The notes below the pieces were generated by a model that did not search any database, was not told the origin of the DNA, and was given only the letters and a program-made list of their open reading frames with translations. Below are positions 20,929 through 32,493 of a DNA stretch of 64,000 nt, one piece after another. The stretch comes from Gambelia wislizenii (taxonomy: Eukaryota > Chordata > Lepidosauria > Squamata > Crotaphytidae). Each line of letters opens with the position of its first letter. Position 1 is the stretch's first letter. The stretch is from assembly GCA_030847615.1 (NCBI GenBank), contig JAUMIR010000001.1:84307501-84371500 (forward strand), written 5' to 3'. The translations under genes and the position numbers were made by a program.

Positions 20929-21262
20929 GGACTTTTGCAGACAAGGCTTATCGTGCAACAAACTTGCGGGAGAGGTACGGCGCTGTCGCGTGGTAGGGGG
21001 TCCATTTCAGATGATGCCGTCCCTCTCTCGGAATTGTCCATGTCACTTCCGTGTACGATTGAAGGCTGCCGCGTCATATTTTACTCACGGAAGTTGTCTG
21101 TAAGTAAAATATGGTGCAGCTGCCTTCAATTGTACATGGAAGTGACACGGACGATTCCGAGAGAGGGATGGCGTCATCCGAAATGGACCCCCTGCCGTGC
21201 AACAGAGCCGTACCTCTCCCACAAGCTTGTTGCATGGTAAGTCTTGTCTGAAAAAGTCCTAA
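20929..21262. mobile_element. Long palindromic MITE, family C
   Basis: Inverted ends AGGACTTTTGCAGACAAG and (right, reversed) AGGACTTTTTCAGACAAG. Arms of about 150 bp pair nearly throughout, for example GGTACGGCGCTGT with ACGGCTCTGTTGC-type sequence, GGGGGTCCATTTCAGATGAT, and GGAATTGTCCATGTCACTTC. The loop lies near 21,085-21,105. The flanks read TTTA|GGAC...GTCC|TAAG, so a TA or TTA target is possible. Confidence 0.8.
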
Positions 21263-21504
21263 GAAACTACACAAAAGGGTAACAAATTTAAAATATTTAA
21301 ATTTACACACAATTACTTGTATTTTTCTTATCATTCCATTAGTGTGCATGGTTCTTCACACTTATGATAAATAATGAATAGAGCCTTTCCCATAAGGAGC
21401 TTACAATGTAAAATTGACAATGAGGATGAAAATTGAGAGGAGACAGACCAGGTAGAATGGTCAGAGCAAATGCAATTAAAGATACAATCCTATACATCAA
21501 AGAT
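21263..21504. other. Intergenic, nothing recognised
   Basis: Short unique-looking stretch. Confidence 0.4.
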
Positions 21505-21645
21505 GAGAAACTTGTTATCCTTCATATATGCTTGGCCTGCAGCTCCCCTCCTCCCCCTCATTACTGGCTGCGCTGGCTCCTGATGGGAACTACAGTCCAA
21601 CAACATCTGGAGGGACACAGTTTGCCCACTCCTTATTAATACAAT
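21505..21645. mobile_element. Partial hAT-like MITE
   Basis: Contains GCTCCTGATGGGAACTACAG, TCCAACAACATCTGGAGGGA and CACAGTTTGCCCACTCCTT, the reverse of the familiar CAGGGGTGGGCAAAC-type terminus. The left end resembles a decayed copy of the same terminus. Confidence 0.45.
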
Positions 21646-21866
21646 TGCATTTTTAACAGCATTTGTTTTAAACATCCTACCTATGTTTCTTTCGTCCTCT
21701 TCATACTTCCTCATTGCCAATTTACATGGCAATTGGTAGGTCTCTTAGGAAGGGATCTAGAATTATTTTTCAAACATGTAAAGATTGTTATGCATACTTA
21801 TGCAAAGCTCATTCCTGAGTAAACATGCAAAGAATTGTTCTGTATTAACACTTAAATTTAATTATA

Positions 21867-22250
21867 CAAGTTGGCCCTCCACACTCACTGATGTTGGGTG
21901 TGTAGGACCCCTGCAAACATGGGGGAAAGTGAATACCTCTAGCCTCTCCAAAACCATATTTAACACACATAAAAAGCATCATCTGTTGATTTAACCCACT
22001 ACAGATGCCTTTGAGGCAGCCGGGTTTCTTTGCAAGGTAGAAGCAGGCAGCTGGCACGGCTTCCCGCCTCCCCTATGCCATTTTTATTAGGGACTTACAA
22101 GCCTCGCTGCATATTCACAGTCTCTCTCAGTCTTGTGAGGCTTGCAGTCCCTATTAAAAATGTCATAGGGAAGGAGTGGAGGCAGCAGCAAATAATCTAT
22201 GAATAATCAAATCTGCAAAAATGAAACCCGCAAATGTGAAGGGCTGACTG
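21867..22250. mobile_element. Tigger-like MITE (T2)
   Basis: 384 bp flanked by TA on both sides (21,865-21,866 and 22,251-22,252). Left CAAGTTGGCCCTCCACACTC and reversed right CAGTCAGCCCTTCACATTTG are TIRs of the Tigger/pogo style. The interior has an imperfect inverted pair (ATTTTTATTAGGGACTTACAAGCC... with GAGGCTTGCAGTCCCTATTA). No transposase. Confidence 0.82.
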
Positions 22251-22734
22251 TAGTTGGAAATGTCTGAAATAAGCCCTGTTATGATCAGGCAGTATTGTGA
22301 GTCCTTGTGTACTAATATGAATATCATAACCAAACTATATTTAAGGAGGGAGATACATACATTTGACCTCTCAACCTTCCCAGAAGTTGCTGGGGTGAGC
22401 AGGGATATTTGGACTGAGGCTGTGGTGATGGGAAAGGAAAGGTTAATAACAGTGATGGGTGGACTACTCCTGGTTCACATATGTTTAGCTCTTTAAAAAG
22501 AGGTGAAAACATCTTTGCTGATTTATGAAATTATGTGAGTCTTTTTCAATGCCTGGAAAAATTGCTTTTGTGATTACAACTCCCAGAATTCCCCAATCAG
22601 CATAAGCAGTGGCCATACTGGCTGAAGGATTCTGGGAGCTCCTCCAGTCAATATTCCATACTCTGGTCTTTCACAGTTATTGCCTCTTCCCTCCCAGCAC
22701 ATTATTGAGCTAAGAGTACAATCCCAGCTCACAA

Positions 22735-23150
22735 ATTCATGAGTCTGCCCATGTTTTAAGATCTTCTAGCAAGGGCCTTCTCTCTGTTCCACCACCCTCA
22801 CAGGTGCACATTGGAGGAACATGGAAGAGGGCCTTCTTGGTAGCTGCCTTCAGACAGTGGGACTTCCTTCCTAGAGAAGTTAAACTATTGCAATGACCTT
22901 GCATAGACCAGTAAAGACTTTTTGTTTCACCAGGTCTTTGAGGATGGATTGCTCAGGGGGAAAGGGTCTTTCATAAAGTGCTGTATTGTCTATGTATGTT
23001 TTTCTTTTTAATGGTCATGCTTTAAACTTCTTTCAAATCTATTGACATTTTAACTTGTATTTGATGTGAACTTTTAGCTGTATGTATTTAATTTTTGTAA
23101 GCTACACCGAATCCCAGACTGGGGGAAAGGGAAGGAAATAAATAAATATT
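22735..23150 (+). mobile_element. L2 LINE 3' end
   Basis: Contains the degenerate end of an L2 ORF2 (GGGCCTTCTCTCTGTTCCAC; AGTGGGACTTCCTTCCTAGA, cf. the intact copy near 62,400) and a 3' end GGGGGAAAGGGAAGGAAATAA with AAATAAATATTATT. Confidence 0.65.
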
Positions 23151-23354
23151 ATTAACTTAATCATAATAATAATAAAAACGATGGCTGAGGTTGTGTTGAA
23201 TCTAACCCATCTCTCAGTTTTAGATTACCCTGGCCTTGGCTTAACTTGGTGATGGCATGGTGGCTCTGTCCCTGGACTGGGGAAGGTTTGGATCAGGTCT
23301 TCCCTTATCCTTATTATCATCATCAATCACCATCATTTTTTATTTATTTATATA

Positions 23355-23855
23355 CAGCAGCACCCCCACATCTGCTGATTCACCATCTGCTGATTTAATT
23401 ATCCATAGATGGCAACGTTGGGATGGGGGAGCAGGAGAGGGAGGGAGGAGGCGACCACACCTCCCCCTCCCTTCCCCAGGACATTTCCAGTAGTGTGGTT
23501 CCAGCGGCGTGGTGGAGCTCGTGGGGGGTGAGAAGGGGAGTGAGGGAGGAAGCAAGCTCACCTCCCCCTCCCTTCCCCAGGATGTTTCCAGCGGTGTGTT
23601 TCCAGTGGCACGGTTCTAGCGGCGCGGCAGAGCTGGTGGGGAGGGAGGAGATGAGCTCGCCTCCTTTCTCCCATCTCCACAGGGGTCCAGTGGCATAGCA
23701 GAGCTGGCAGGGGTGGACGGGGAAGAGAGAGAGGAAGGAGGCTTTCTCCTTTCTCCCTTCTCCGTAGGGGGCAGGGTCCGGTGGCAGCGGTGAGAGCATT
23801 CGCTGTTATCTGCGGATTTTACTATTCATGGTGGGGCCCGGAACCAATCCATCAT
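23355..23855. mobile_element. Tigger-like MITE (T3) with GC-rich internal repeats
   Basis: Left end TA|CAGCAGCACCCCCACATCTG followed by the double CATCTGCTGATT motif. On the right, TATCTGCGGATTTTACTATT and GGGGCCCGGAACCAATCC form the counterpart, with the last bases lost. Between them (23,440-23,780) a unit of about 105 bp containing ACCTCCCCCTCCCTTCCCCA is repeated imperfectly about three times. The Pro- and Gly-rich frames on both strands arise from this repeat. Confidence 0.6.
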
Positions 23856-24790
23856 TGTAAACGGTGCTTTACAAGTAAAAGACCAACAAAACAGTTCCCT
23901 GCCTCATGTTTACAATCTCCCTTGTTCTGCCCCTTCTGTACCCCCTTGTTTTGGCTCTTCTGTCAACTGATTTCAGCCAGCAGAGCTGTTGTGCCAGCCG
24001 AGCAACTGTTCTAGATGATCCCTCTGTGATCAGCCAACAGTACAAGAGCAGTTCAACCAGCCTGAAGCTTCTCCCTATTCCTAACCTATGACAGTCAGCA
24101 CATGTCTGAGTTAGGGCTGCATTGTAATATAGTGAAGATTAAGTTTCAAAAATCTGATCATGAATCTTACACGTCACCTTTATTTTGCTTGTGTAACATT
24201 GTAACAAATGATTGTTTTGAAGTTGATCAGGTGACTTTGTTTTGAAGTTGGTCAAAGCAATTTTCATTTGATGTTAATGCAAACAAGCGCAACCTACCCT
24301 TCCAGCTTTACACCTGCCTATAGTGCTTCTCACCTGCAGATTGTATCAATAAGTGCTATATATGTTAGAAAAGGCAGTTTAATAAAGAAACTACTGTACT
24401 GTGCTTCAGTTTGTTCAGCATAAGTACACTTGTGTGCCATTGAACAAACTGGCACGTCACTTTACTTCTGAGAAAACATGCATAAGATTGTGCTGCAAAA
24501 CAATGCAAATGTTGTGTTTATCATCCTTGCATGCATTTTGGAAGTAACTTTCAGGAGGCCTCTAGAACGTTCAAAATATTTTTGTTTCCTTATGCAAGTC
24601 TTACCTCACCCAGTTGTTTCATTTCACATTTGCCTATTGTGAATTTTGAGTAAAACATCTGTTGAAACACGTTGAACTGTTTTTCCCTTACTGTGGCATT
24701 GGAATCTATCTCTATTCTTCCCATGTTATACCTGCCTCTGGTACCAAATTTTCTGTTCATGTCCAGGAACAATCTACTTTGTTAACTGAG
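23856..24790. other. Intergenic, nothing recognised
   Basis: AT-rich sequence without recognisable exon or repeat. Confidence 0.4.
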
Positions 24791-24993
24791 GTATTCCCGT
24801 ATACTACCATGTTTCCACTTTAACTGCCATGGCTGCATCCTACACAATCCTGGGTTTTACAGTTTAGGGAGGGGTATTTAGAATTCTCAACTAGTGAGCT
24901 CTAATTGCCTCACCAAACTACAAACTACAGGATGTCGCCATGGCAATTCAAATGGAATCCTAGTGCTATAGCTGGGTAGTGTGAAAGGGCCCT
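24791..24993. mobile_element. Palindromic MITE, family A, copy 4
   Basis: Left half CCACTTTAACTGCCATGGCT; right half GCCATGGCAATTCAAATGGA with terminus GGGTAGTGTGAAAGGGCCCT. Middle GGGAGGGGTATTTAGAATTC as in copies 1 and 2. Confidence 0.65.
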
Positions 24994-25069
24994 CAGTTAG
25001 TATGCTTATCTAGTATGTTCAGTAGCTGAACAGGCATACAGCATGATCCTGTGTACATTTATTCACAAA

Positions 25070-25476
25070 TAAATGGACAAACTAAAGTGTATCCAGAGGA
25101 GGGTGACCAAAATGGTGGGAGGTTTGTAAGCCATGCCCTATGAGGAGCAGCTTAGGGAGCTGGGTATGTTTCACCTGGAGAAGAGAAGGTTAAGAGGTGA
25201 CATGATAGCCATGTTTAAATAATCTGAAGGGATATCATACTGAGGATGGAGCAAGCTTATGTTCTGCTTGAGAGACTAGGACATGGAGCAATGTCCTAGT
25301 CTCTGTTTGGCAATTGAATACACTGCCTCAGAGTGTGGTGGAATCTCCTTCTTTGGAGGTTTTTAAACAGAGGCTGGATTGCCATTGGTTGGGAATGCTT
25401 TGACTGGGTATTGCCGCATGGCAGGGTGTTGGACTAGATGGCCCTTGTGGTCTCTTCCAAATCTATGATTCTAAGT
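25070..25476 (+). mobile_element. CR1 LINE 3' end, degenerate
   Basis: Begins at TAAAGTGTATCCAGAGGAGG (the ERVQRR-type region) and runs through the C-terminal frame (AQLRELG-, [12 protein letters not shown], with stops) to the 3' UTR GGTGTTGGACTAGATGGCCC and a single tail octamer near 25,465. Confidence 0.85.
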
Positions 25477-26299
25477 TCCATCAAATCTAAAGTGGTTTCC
25501 TCCCTAGTAAAAGTACGTAAGACTGCAACCCTAGTAGGTATACTTATTACTCAGCTATTTGGAGAAGACCTCCAATGTCCTCTCTAAACAGGGTTGACCT
25601 ATACAGGGCTGTAAAAAATGACATTGACAAGTCCCAGTTGTTAATTCTATCAGTAATGTAACTCAGAACAGAACTTCGATCTCTCCTCCCTACTTAGTTT
25701 CATAAAACGATGCACATCTGCCCAACATTACTTGTTTGTTACCTTATCTGTAGCAAGTCTACGTATTGAGCTTTTGTTTGCAGTTCACTTCCCACTGAAG
25801 TCAAAGGCAAAACTCACATTGATTATAATGGTACCTGTTTGCGCCATTCGACCTTCATAAGACCATCTCTATCAGTTTAAAGAGTGCTTTATCTAAATTC
25901 TGCAGGATGAAGAAATCAACACATTTTTAAACACTGAACTGAATAGTATATAAATGGTATTCTTTGTATGACTATATTGATTTTCAAGGGATTCACAGGT
26001 TTGCATTTATTCTCACCTGTGAGAATATATAGATCCATTGGTTAGGTTCTCTTTTATTGTGCACATTTAATCATCAGCAGTTTACTCCATTTATATTTTC
26101 ATTTAATATTTTTAGTTATTGGTTTCATTTATTTTTATCTATGTTCATTATTTATATCATATATTTTCATCCTACCTTTAAGTAAAAAAAAAATCAATTC
26201 CAAGTAATATTTTACTCAAATCATAGAATTGCAAGGTATATGAAAATTACAATTTTTGGTATCATCATAATCCATGCCACAGTATTTCTGATGCCATAG
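25477..26299. other. Intergenic, nothing recognised
   Basis: AT-rich sequence, no supportable gene. Confidence 0.4.
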
Positions 26300-26735
26300 T
26301 ATTTGCACTTTTATAGGTATAGTTGTGAAAGTTGGACAATGAAGAGACTGATAGGAAGAAAATCAACTCATCTGAAAGATTGTGCTGGAGGAAAGCTCTT
26401 ATGGTGATCCATGGTATCCATAAATACAAATGAATGGGACTGAGAGAAAATCAAAACTAAAGTCTCACTAGAAGCCAAAATGGTTAAACTGAGGTTGTTG
26501 TACTTTAGACACATCATTAGACAACATGGCTTATTGGGGGAAATGATAATGTTTGGTAAAGTAGAAGGCAGTAGGAAAAGAGGAAGACCATATTACAGCT
26601 GAATCTATTGAATAAAGCAAGCCATGGTTCTGACTTTGCAAGACCTGAGCATGGCTGTTAATAACAGGATTTCTTGGAGGTCTCTCATTCATAGAATCAC
26701 CATATGTCAAAGCCATCATTGACAACAAACAATGA
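26300..26735 (+). mobile_element. Bov-B/RTE LINE 3' end, degenerate
   Basis: Broken translation gives the C-terminal RTE pattern: YSCESWTMKRL, ERLCWRKAL, VSLEAKMVKLRLLYFRHIIR, MIMFGKVEGSRKRGRPYYS, then ISWRSLIHRITICQSHH, ending in CATTGACAACAAACAATG. This is the LINE family whose 3' tail the 5S and tRNA-related SINEs in this window resemble. Confidence 0.8.
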
Positions 26736-26739
26736 TGGC

Positions 26740-27250
26740 ATCATAGAATCATAGACTTAGAAGGGGCCCCATGGGCCATTGAGTCCAACCCCCTGCTCAG
26801 TGCAGGATCTCCGTCTAAAAGCATCCCCAGCAGGGAGCTGTCCAGTCTCTTTTTTAAGGTGTCCAGAGAAGGACATCCCACTTCTCTAGGCAATTGGTTC
26901 CATTGCTGAACCACTCTTACTGACAACTACTTCCTTCTAATGTTCAATTGAAAACTACTTTCCTGTACCTTCAGACCATTAGACCTGGTCCTACCCTCTC
27001 AGGCAGCAGGGAACAGGCCTGCTCCCTCCTCTCTGTGACAGCCCTTGAAGTATTTAAAGAGTGCAATCATGTCACCCCTCAGTCTTCTCTTCATGCTGAA
27101 CATGCCCAGCTCTTTCAACCTTTCCTCTTGTGTTTTGTTCTCCATACCTTTTATCATCTATGTTGACTTTCTCTGAAACTGCTTCAACTTGTATGTAGCA
27201 TTCTTAAAATGAGGTGCCCAGAACTGAATGCAGTACTCCAGATGAAGTAA
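26740..27250 (-). mobile_element. CR1 LINE 3' end, second subfamily
   Basis: Minus-strand 3' tail (26,740-26,760) and UTR, then LPREVGCPSLDTLKKRLDSS at 26,820-26,900 and the upstream C-terminal region to the CIQFWAPHFKN-like segment near 27,220. The sequence differs from copies 1 and 2, with more substitutions. It abuts the Bov-B fragment directly. Confidence 0.85.
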
Positions 27251-29039
27251 TCAGATTATGCAATATGCCACCTTGGTAACTATTTATTTTTTGCTGTTAT
27301 ACTTTCACTTTACATTTTTCTGAAAATGGAAAAAGAAGGGAAGAACCATTAGCCCTTTTCCAACAACAGTTCTGTCCCAGGTGCATTACACCCCTGAATG
27401 AGCAATTTACAAGTTTCTTACTGTAAATGGATCAGTTCCATTTGTGCAATTAATAACAAAATGATTGGCCAACATTCAGTTAACCCCTTTTCTTGTCCTT
27501 TAGTTTGCTGAACATACCTTACCATAGTTCACTAACTCATTCCTGGTAGTTTTTGATTCTAAATAAATTGCTGCACTCCAGATTTTCTACATAATTACGA
27601 CTGGAAAGCACAGCCTTATTCTGATTGCTTGGATCAATTCCAATTTGGGAGTCACTTAATGATTTGGAATCTGTACCCACAATCTGCACAATTAGTTGTG
27701 AGATTCACAACATATTCTTTGTAACTGGTGAAAGTCAACCAACAGAGTTTGGGACCATACCTAGACAAACTTGTCAGTACAGTACTTGCTTTATGAGAAA
27801 CTGACAGCCATAAGGCAGAAGCTCTCTGTCCCTTATACAACAAATAAGGTCATGGTATGCCATCTGTTTGGGATGCAATCACTCTGGATTCCCCATTTTG
27901 AGTAAGAGTTTGGATTTGATGGCCTACAAAACCCTACAGTTCTTTATTCCCACCACTGTGCACTAGGAATAGCAGGGAATAGCCAAAATTCCTGTCTTGC
28001 TAACTGGCTTGCTAACAGATTTGTACATAACACTTGGTATAAGATTTGGAGCCCCCATCATAAGTTTCCTATGCCCTGTCAAAAAGTGTAGTCTAGTCTT
28101 TACAAAAAGGTGGAGGTCAGATTGTGATTAGAGCAGCATCACAAGACTTAACTCATTGCCTGGGCCCAAGTGATCTCTCATTCAAAATCTGTTATGATCA
28201 CATGCCTTGGAAGTATGCTCCTTCAGTTTCAAAAGACCTTGTTTTCAATTATCCTTAAATGGTGTAACCCCAAATGACTTGTTTAGTAGTATGTTGCTAA
28301 ATGAGTTAGATAACATCAGATACCAGAGAAGTCAATGTAGCAAATTGTTTAGTGTTACATCAACACAAGGAAAAGAACCAGGGAAAGGTCAGGATAGAAA
28401 TAAATATGATGAATATGACAATGATGCCACACAGTGTATTCTATGTATTACTTAGTTTGACATGCTTGGGAACAACTAATCCAGGGTAATTTAAATGTAT
28501 ATTTCATCCAAATAAGTTCCATTGCACTAATTAAAGAGTGTATTCCTCAGACCACTTAGAGGGCAATCTTTTATGCATAGCTACTCAGAAGTAATTTCCA
28601 CTGATTTAAATGGGACCTACTCCCAGGTAAGTATAGCACGTTGCTGGGAGTAAGCTGCAGTGGAAAAATATTTCAGAGTAGACCTATAAAAGGCTTGTAG
28701 AAGGATAGAGAGCTATATCAGACTAATGATCTTTCAGCCTCCCTCCCTTCAGATAGCTATGTATATTAAGTGAGATGCAAATTATACAACCAACTTGTGT
28801 ATTACCTGAGATGCAAAACACATAATTTCCTCTTGTTCCTGCACCCTCCACACCATCACTTCATACTTTACAAGTCCTCCTACATTCCTGATATTTTAGA
28901 ACAAAAACAAATTAAAAACTTATTTGCTAACTCTGATTTTAAAAAATCCTTTTGAGTGTGTGCAAATACACATTGTAAATTCATTTAAATCATGGTACTA
29001 TAATGATGGTTTCTCCTCATCTGTCCCTCAATTCAAATA
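27251..29039. other. Intergenic, nothing recognised
   Basis: No exon, RNA gene or repeat end I can defend. The longest frame (28,207-28,455) has no recognisable feature. Confidence 0.4.
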
Positions 29040-30990
29040 GCTGGGATACCTTTGGCAACAGCCCTCCTGGGTTGAAAATGCTGCTGCTGACTGCCAGGGC
29101 AGTGAATGGGGAAACAACAGCTATCCAGGACTTGATTCTGAACAGAGCCTGCTAATCTGGTTTATAACACAGACACCTGGCTGGGTAAAGCTGGTGGTGT
29201 CAGTCTGTCTCAGCTTTTTCCAGCAGGGTTCTCTGTGCAGTAGGAGAAGAGACCTGCTGGACAGGATGGTGCAGAATTGCAGAGTTTTATTGTGATTCCA
29301 TCCCATGGACCACTTGCCCCATCTTGCAGTCTACTGGGGAATGTGTGCACATTTGTGTATTTGAATGTGTGAATATCAAGATGGGTGGCTGGCACACAAA
29401 TAGGGATTCTGATAGTGCATGGCCCATCCTGTGGCTCAACAGTCTCCTTTCCTGAGCTAGCTGGGATTGTGCTGTGGGGTGGGGGTGGGGGCTTGTAGTG
29501 CTGTAGGACTTCAACATCTATGCTGTGATTGCTCTGTTAGGAGTGGCTCAGGACTTCATTTCTTCCATGAAAACACACATTAGCCTCCTAAACACACGAG
29601 ACTTTATTTTTTTCTGCTGGATGAGATGATGGTGAACTTGGAACGGAGAGGTTTTCTAGACCTCCATCATCACTAGCTGGCAAGAATCTAGATTTGCAGT
29701 GACTTGGAGCCCCAGCAGGAATGAGGGACATTTAAGACGATTGTTCCCAGGAGGCTGATGCATCTGGATGGGGACTTGAGAACTTTGGTTTCTGGCCAGG
29801 CAATTCTGCTGAACCCCTGATTGACTCTGGAATACAGAAATAGCCAGGGTGATGGATACAATCACTCCTGAGTACCCTCTCTTGCACAGTGGAACCAAAC
29901 TTTGGTTCTTCTTGTTTTCTAGGGAGCTGGCAGCTGTGGAAAAAGTGAGAAAGTGGTCAAATGCCTATTACATCCTGGCTGCCAAGAACAGAATGAAGTC
30001 AGTTTAGCAACCTAATGTGAACTGCACAACACTTGGTACATAGACTCACTCAGAACTGTTCTGACTTGGATGCTATAGTTAATACAGGTACAGCAGATGT
30101 AATGTTGGCTCTTGTTTATCCAACAATCATGGATGCTTTTCAATAAGCATGGATACTTGCCAAGAAACTTAGAGAGATGAGAACTAGCATATACCGTAAC
30201 TACTTTAAAAAGGCCAGTATGCTGATGACACCCAGCTCTGTTTCTCATTTGTACCTAAATCTGGGAAAGAAATGTTTTTTGTTCTGTAACACTGTCTAGT
30301 GTCAGTAATGGACTGGAGGACTAAGAAACGGAGCCTTAATCCAGGCAAGAGTTCATAGTCAGTTGAAAGACAGATTAGAGAACAGCACATACAGCCTGTG
30401 CTGGATGGAGTTATACTCTCCCTGAAGTTTGGGTGCACTGCATTCCACAGGACTGTTGGCTGGGGCTGGTTACAGGGACCACAGACTCCCATGCTACAGC
30501 AACTCCACTGGGTACTGGTCTGTTTCTGGGCACAATTCAAAATGCTAGTTATGCTCATTATAAAGTCCTAATAGCTTGGGAGAAGACTATCTGAATAACT
30601 CTATTCTCCCATATGTACCTGTCTAGGCCCCGAGATCTTTGGGTAAGGTCCTTCTCTCTGTCCCAGCAACCTCAGAGGCAGATCTGGTAGTGATGTGAGA
30701 AAAGGCCTTTTTGTTGATTGCTTTTGGGAGCTTGAACTCCCTTCCTGAAGAGGTTACACTCACCCCTCCCTGCTCTCCTTTTGCCAACTGGCAAAGACTT
30801 TTTCATTCCAACATGCTTTTAGGAGCTAACTATATTTTTTTAAAGGGCTTTTAATAATGAGTACTACTGGTTTCCCACCAACCCCCCATGAACATTTTGA
30901 TGTTGATGTTATAGTTTATTCATTTTAATGATAAACATTTGTACTGTATTTTTACAGTCTATACTGTATTTGTTTTAACATTATAAGTTT
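29040..30990 (+). mobile_element. L2 LINE, degenerate, mostly full coding span with deletions
   Basis: Scattered frames keep the order of an L2 ORF2: endonuclease pieces near 29,110-29,230 (DLILN, ITDTWLGKAGGVS-like), DFNIYA near 29,507, then QDFISSM; YADDTQLCFSF near 30,215; an MDWRTKKRSLNPGK-like block near 30,310; and the final C-terminal segment near 30,640-30,760, followed by an AT-rich 3' end. Many stops. The middle of RT is deleted. It parallels the well-kept copy at 60,563-62,735. Confidence 0.65.
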
Positions 30991-31039
30991 GCTACCTTAG
31001 GTTGGAATTTTGAAGGCAATGATTGGGACTTAATTTCAC

Positions 31040-31244
31040 GGGGCTCTTGGGTTCCACAACCCCTCATGGATATCAAGATTCATGGATGCTCAGGTCCCAT
31101 TATATACAATACCATAGTAAAATGCTGTCTCTTATATAAAATGGCAAAATCAAGGCTTACTTTTTGCAATTTAAAAAATGTATTTTGGAGCTGTGGATGG
31201 TTGAATCTGTGGATGCAGAATCTGTGGATATGGAGGGCCAACTG
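31040..31244. mobile_element. Tigger-like MITE (T4)
   Basis: Right end ATCTGTGGATATGGAGGGCC-AACTG, the reverse of CAGTTGGCCCTCCATATCCA. The inside pair ATGGATATCAAGATTCATGG and GTTGAATCTGTGGATGCAGA is typical of these elements. The extreme left terminus is missing. Closest in this window to T5. Confidence 0.65.
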
Positions 31245-31350
31245 CAAAGTTAATAATCACCTTTACTTATATACATCTTCCTTATTTCCAAAGTTATTTA
31301 GAATGTCAGCATCACCACTATTACTACAAGAAGTGGAGGTTTTCTGCTAT

Positions 31351-31977
31351 CAAGGGCTTGTCTATATGAGCCCATATAAAAAGGAATGACTCGCACTAAT
31401 AACATTTTGCAGCAGCTGTGACTGTCATAATGGTTTTTCTGCCCCCTTAAGGTTTGCATGCCTGCTAGAAAACATGGTGGCTGCGAGTTATTTACTCATG
31501 TTTTCACTTACCTCAATTTGCTGCCGCTGCCCCCTCCCCCCCCAAAAAAAACAATGTCCAAGGTGCAATTGAGCAATTTTTCAATTGAGCTCAAAAGAAA
31601 AGAAAACCCCAACACCATGTTTTCTTGCCTTAGCGCTTACTCGCTAAGGCAAAAATTAAAAATGGCAGTATCGGGCGCTTGCCTTGTTAGCAAGCCCCGC
31701 CCCCTGTGCTCATTCAGCCAATCAGATTTGCACTTCTTCTCATTTGGGCCAGATAATCAAATCAACTCACTTGTCCTAATGAGCAGAAATGCGCACCTCC
31801 TCATTGTTTTTAAAAAGAAACTGGAAAAGCCACGAAGGCTTTTCTGGCAAGGTTTTTGGCCTTTTTTTGCCTCCCTCCTTCACAATGCAGTGAAATCACA
31901 CAGAATGTCCTTAGGACAGGTAGGATTCTCCTTGCATTCCATGTGGAATTTTTTCACCATTAGGACAATCCCCGTAA
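31351..31977 (+). mobile_element. Unrecognised TIR DNA element, copy U3
   Basis: Left end CAAGGGCTTGTCTATATGAG and reversed right end TTACGGGGATTGTCCTAATG. About 627 bp, non-coding; the 180-residue frame is not protein-like. Shared with U4 along the length: a GGTGGCTGCGAGTTATTTAC-type block, hairpin TTAGCGCTTACTCGCTAA (about 31,632), hairpin GCTTGCCTTGTTAGCAAGC (31,678-31,696), a GC box CCCCGCCCC at 31,695-31,703 and a CCAAT box at 31,718-31,722. Confidence 0.7.
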
Positions 31978-32231
31978 CTTCAAACATATTTACACAATGA
32001 GGCATGCACCATTTTATTGTAGAAAAGGATAGTTTTAAAGTCAAAATAATAAAATTAACATCTGTAACAGTGCACATGCCCACCAAGCTGCCAGAGCTTT
32101 AAAAAAAAGTGTTTAAAAATAAGTGGGGATGGGGGAGAATGCAGCAGCAAGCAACTTTAATCCCAAGGGGCCCTGGTATGCCCATGCTGGCCTCTGTGAC
32201 CATGATGTCCAGAACCTGCTAATCTTTGGAT
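31978..32231. other. Intergenic, nothing recognised
   Basis: Short stretch without recognisable content. Confidence 0.4.
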
Positions 32232-32376
32232 CAGGGGTGGGCAAAGTACAGCCCCAAAATGATATCTAAGTGTGTAGAGCATTTCACCATGTTTGAATTC
32301 GCCCTGCTCACAGGTCAAAATGAAACAAAAGCAAAAATATTAGCGTGCACACACATATATAGGCCACAATCCCCCA

Positions 32377-32409
<33 letters not shown>

Positions 32410-32493
32410 AGGAGCAGGTGTAGTGGAGGCTGCAGCCATCCAGTCTCCTGGAGGCCTAATGCACCCCTATTCTTTCACAGTTGCCCATCTCTG
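32232..32493. mobile_element. hAT-like MITE with internal (TA)n
   Basis: 262 bp with ends CAGGGGTGGGCAAAG and (reversed right) CAGAGATGGGCAACTG. Flanking octamers CTTTGGAT and CTCTAGAT agree at 6 of 8 positions, suggesting an 8-bp target duplication. A (TA)n microsatellite lies at about 32,385-32,410. Confidence 0.6.

Noticed and set aside
23395..23799. 134-codon proline-rich antisense frame
   Set aside because: Produced by the GC-rich minisatellite inside MITE T3; repetitive without protein-like features.
31458..32000. 180-codon frame over element U3, with a similar 102-codon frame over U4
   Set aside because: Both frames contain CSFSQSDLHFF-like strings because the DNA is related, but U4 and U3 differ by many frame-shifting indels and neither has a start or codon bias suggesting coding; non-coding repeat is the simpler reading.
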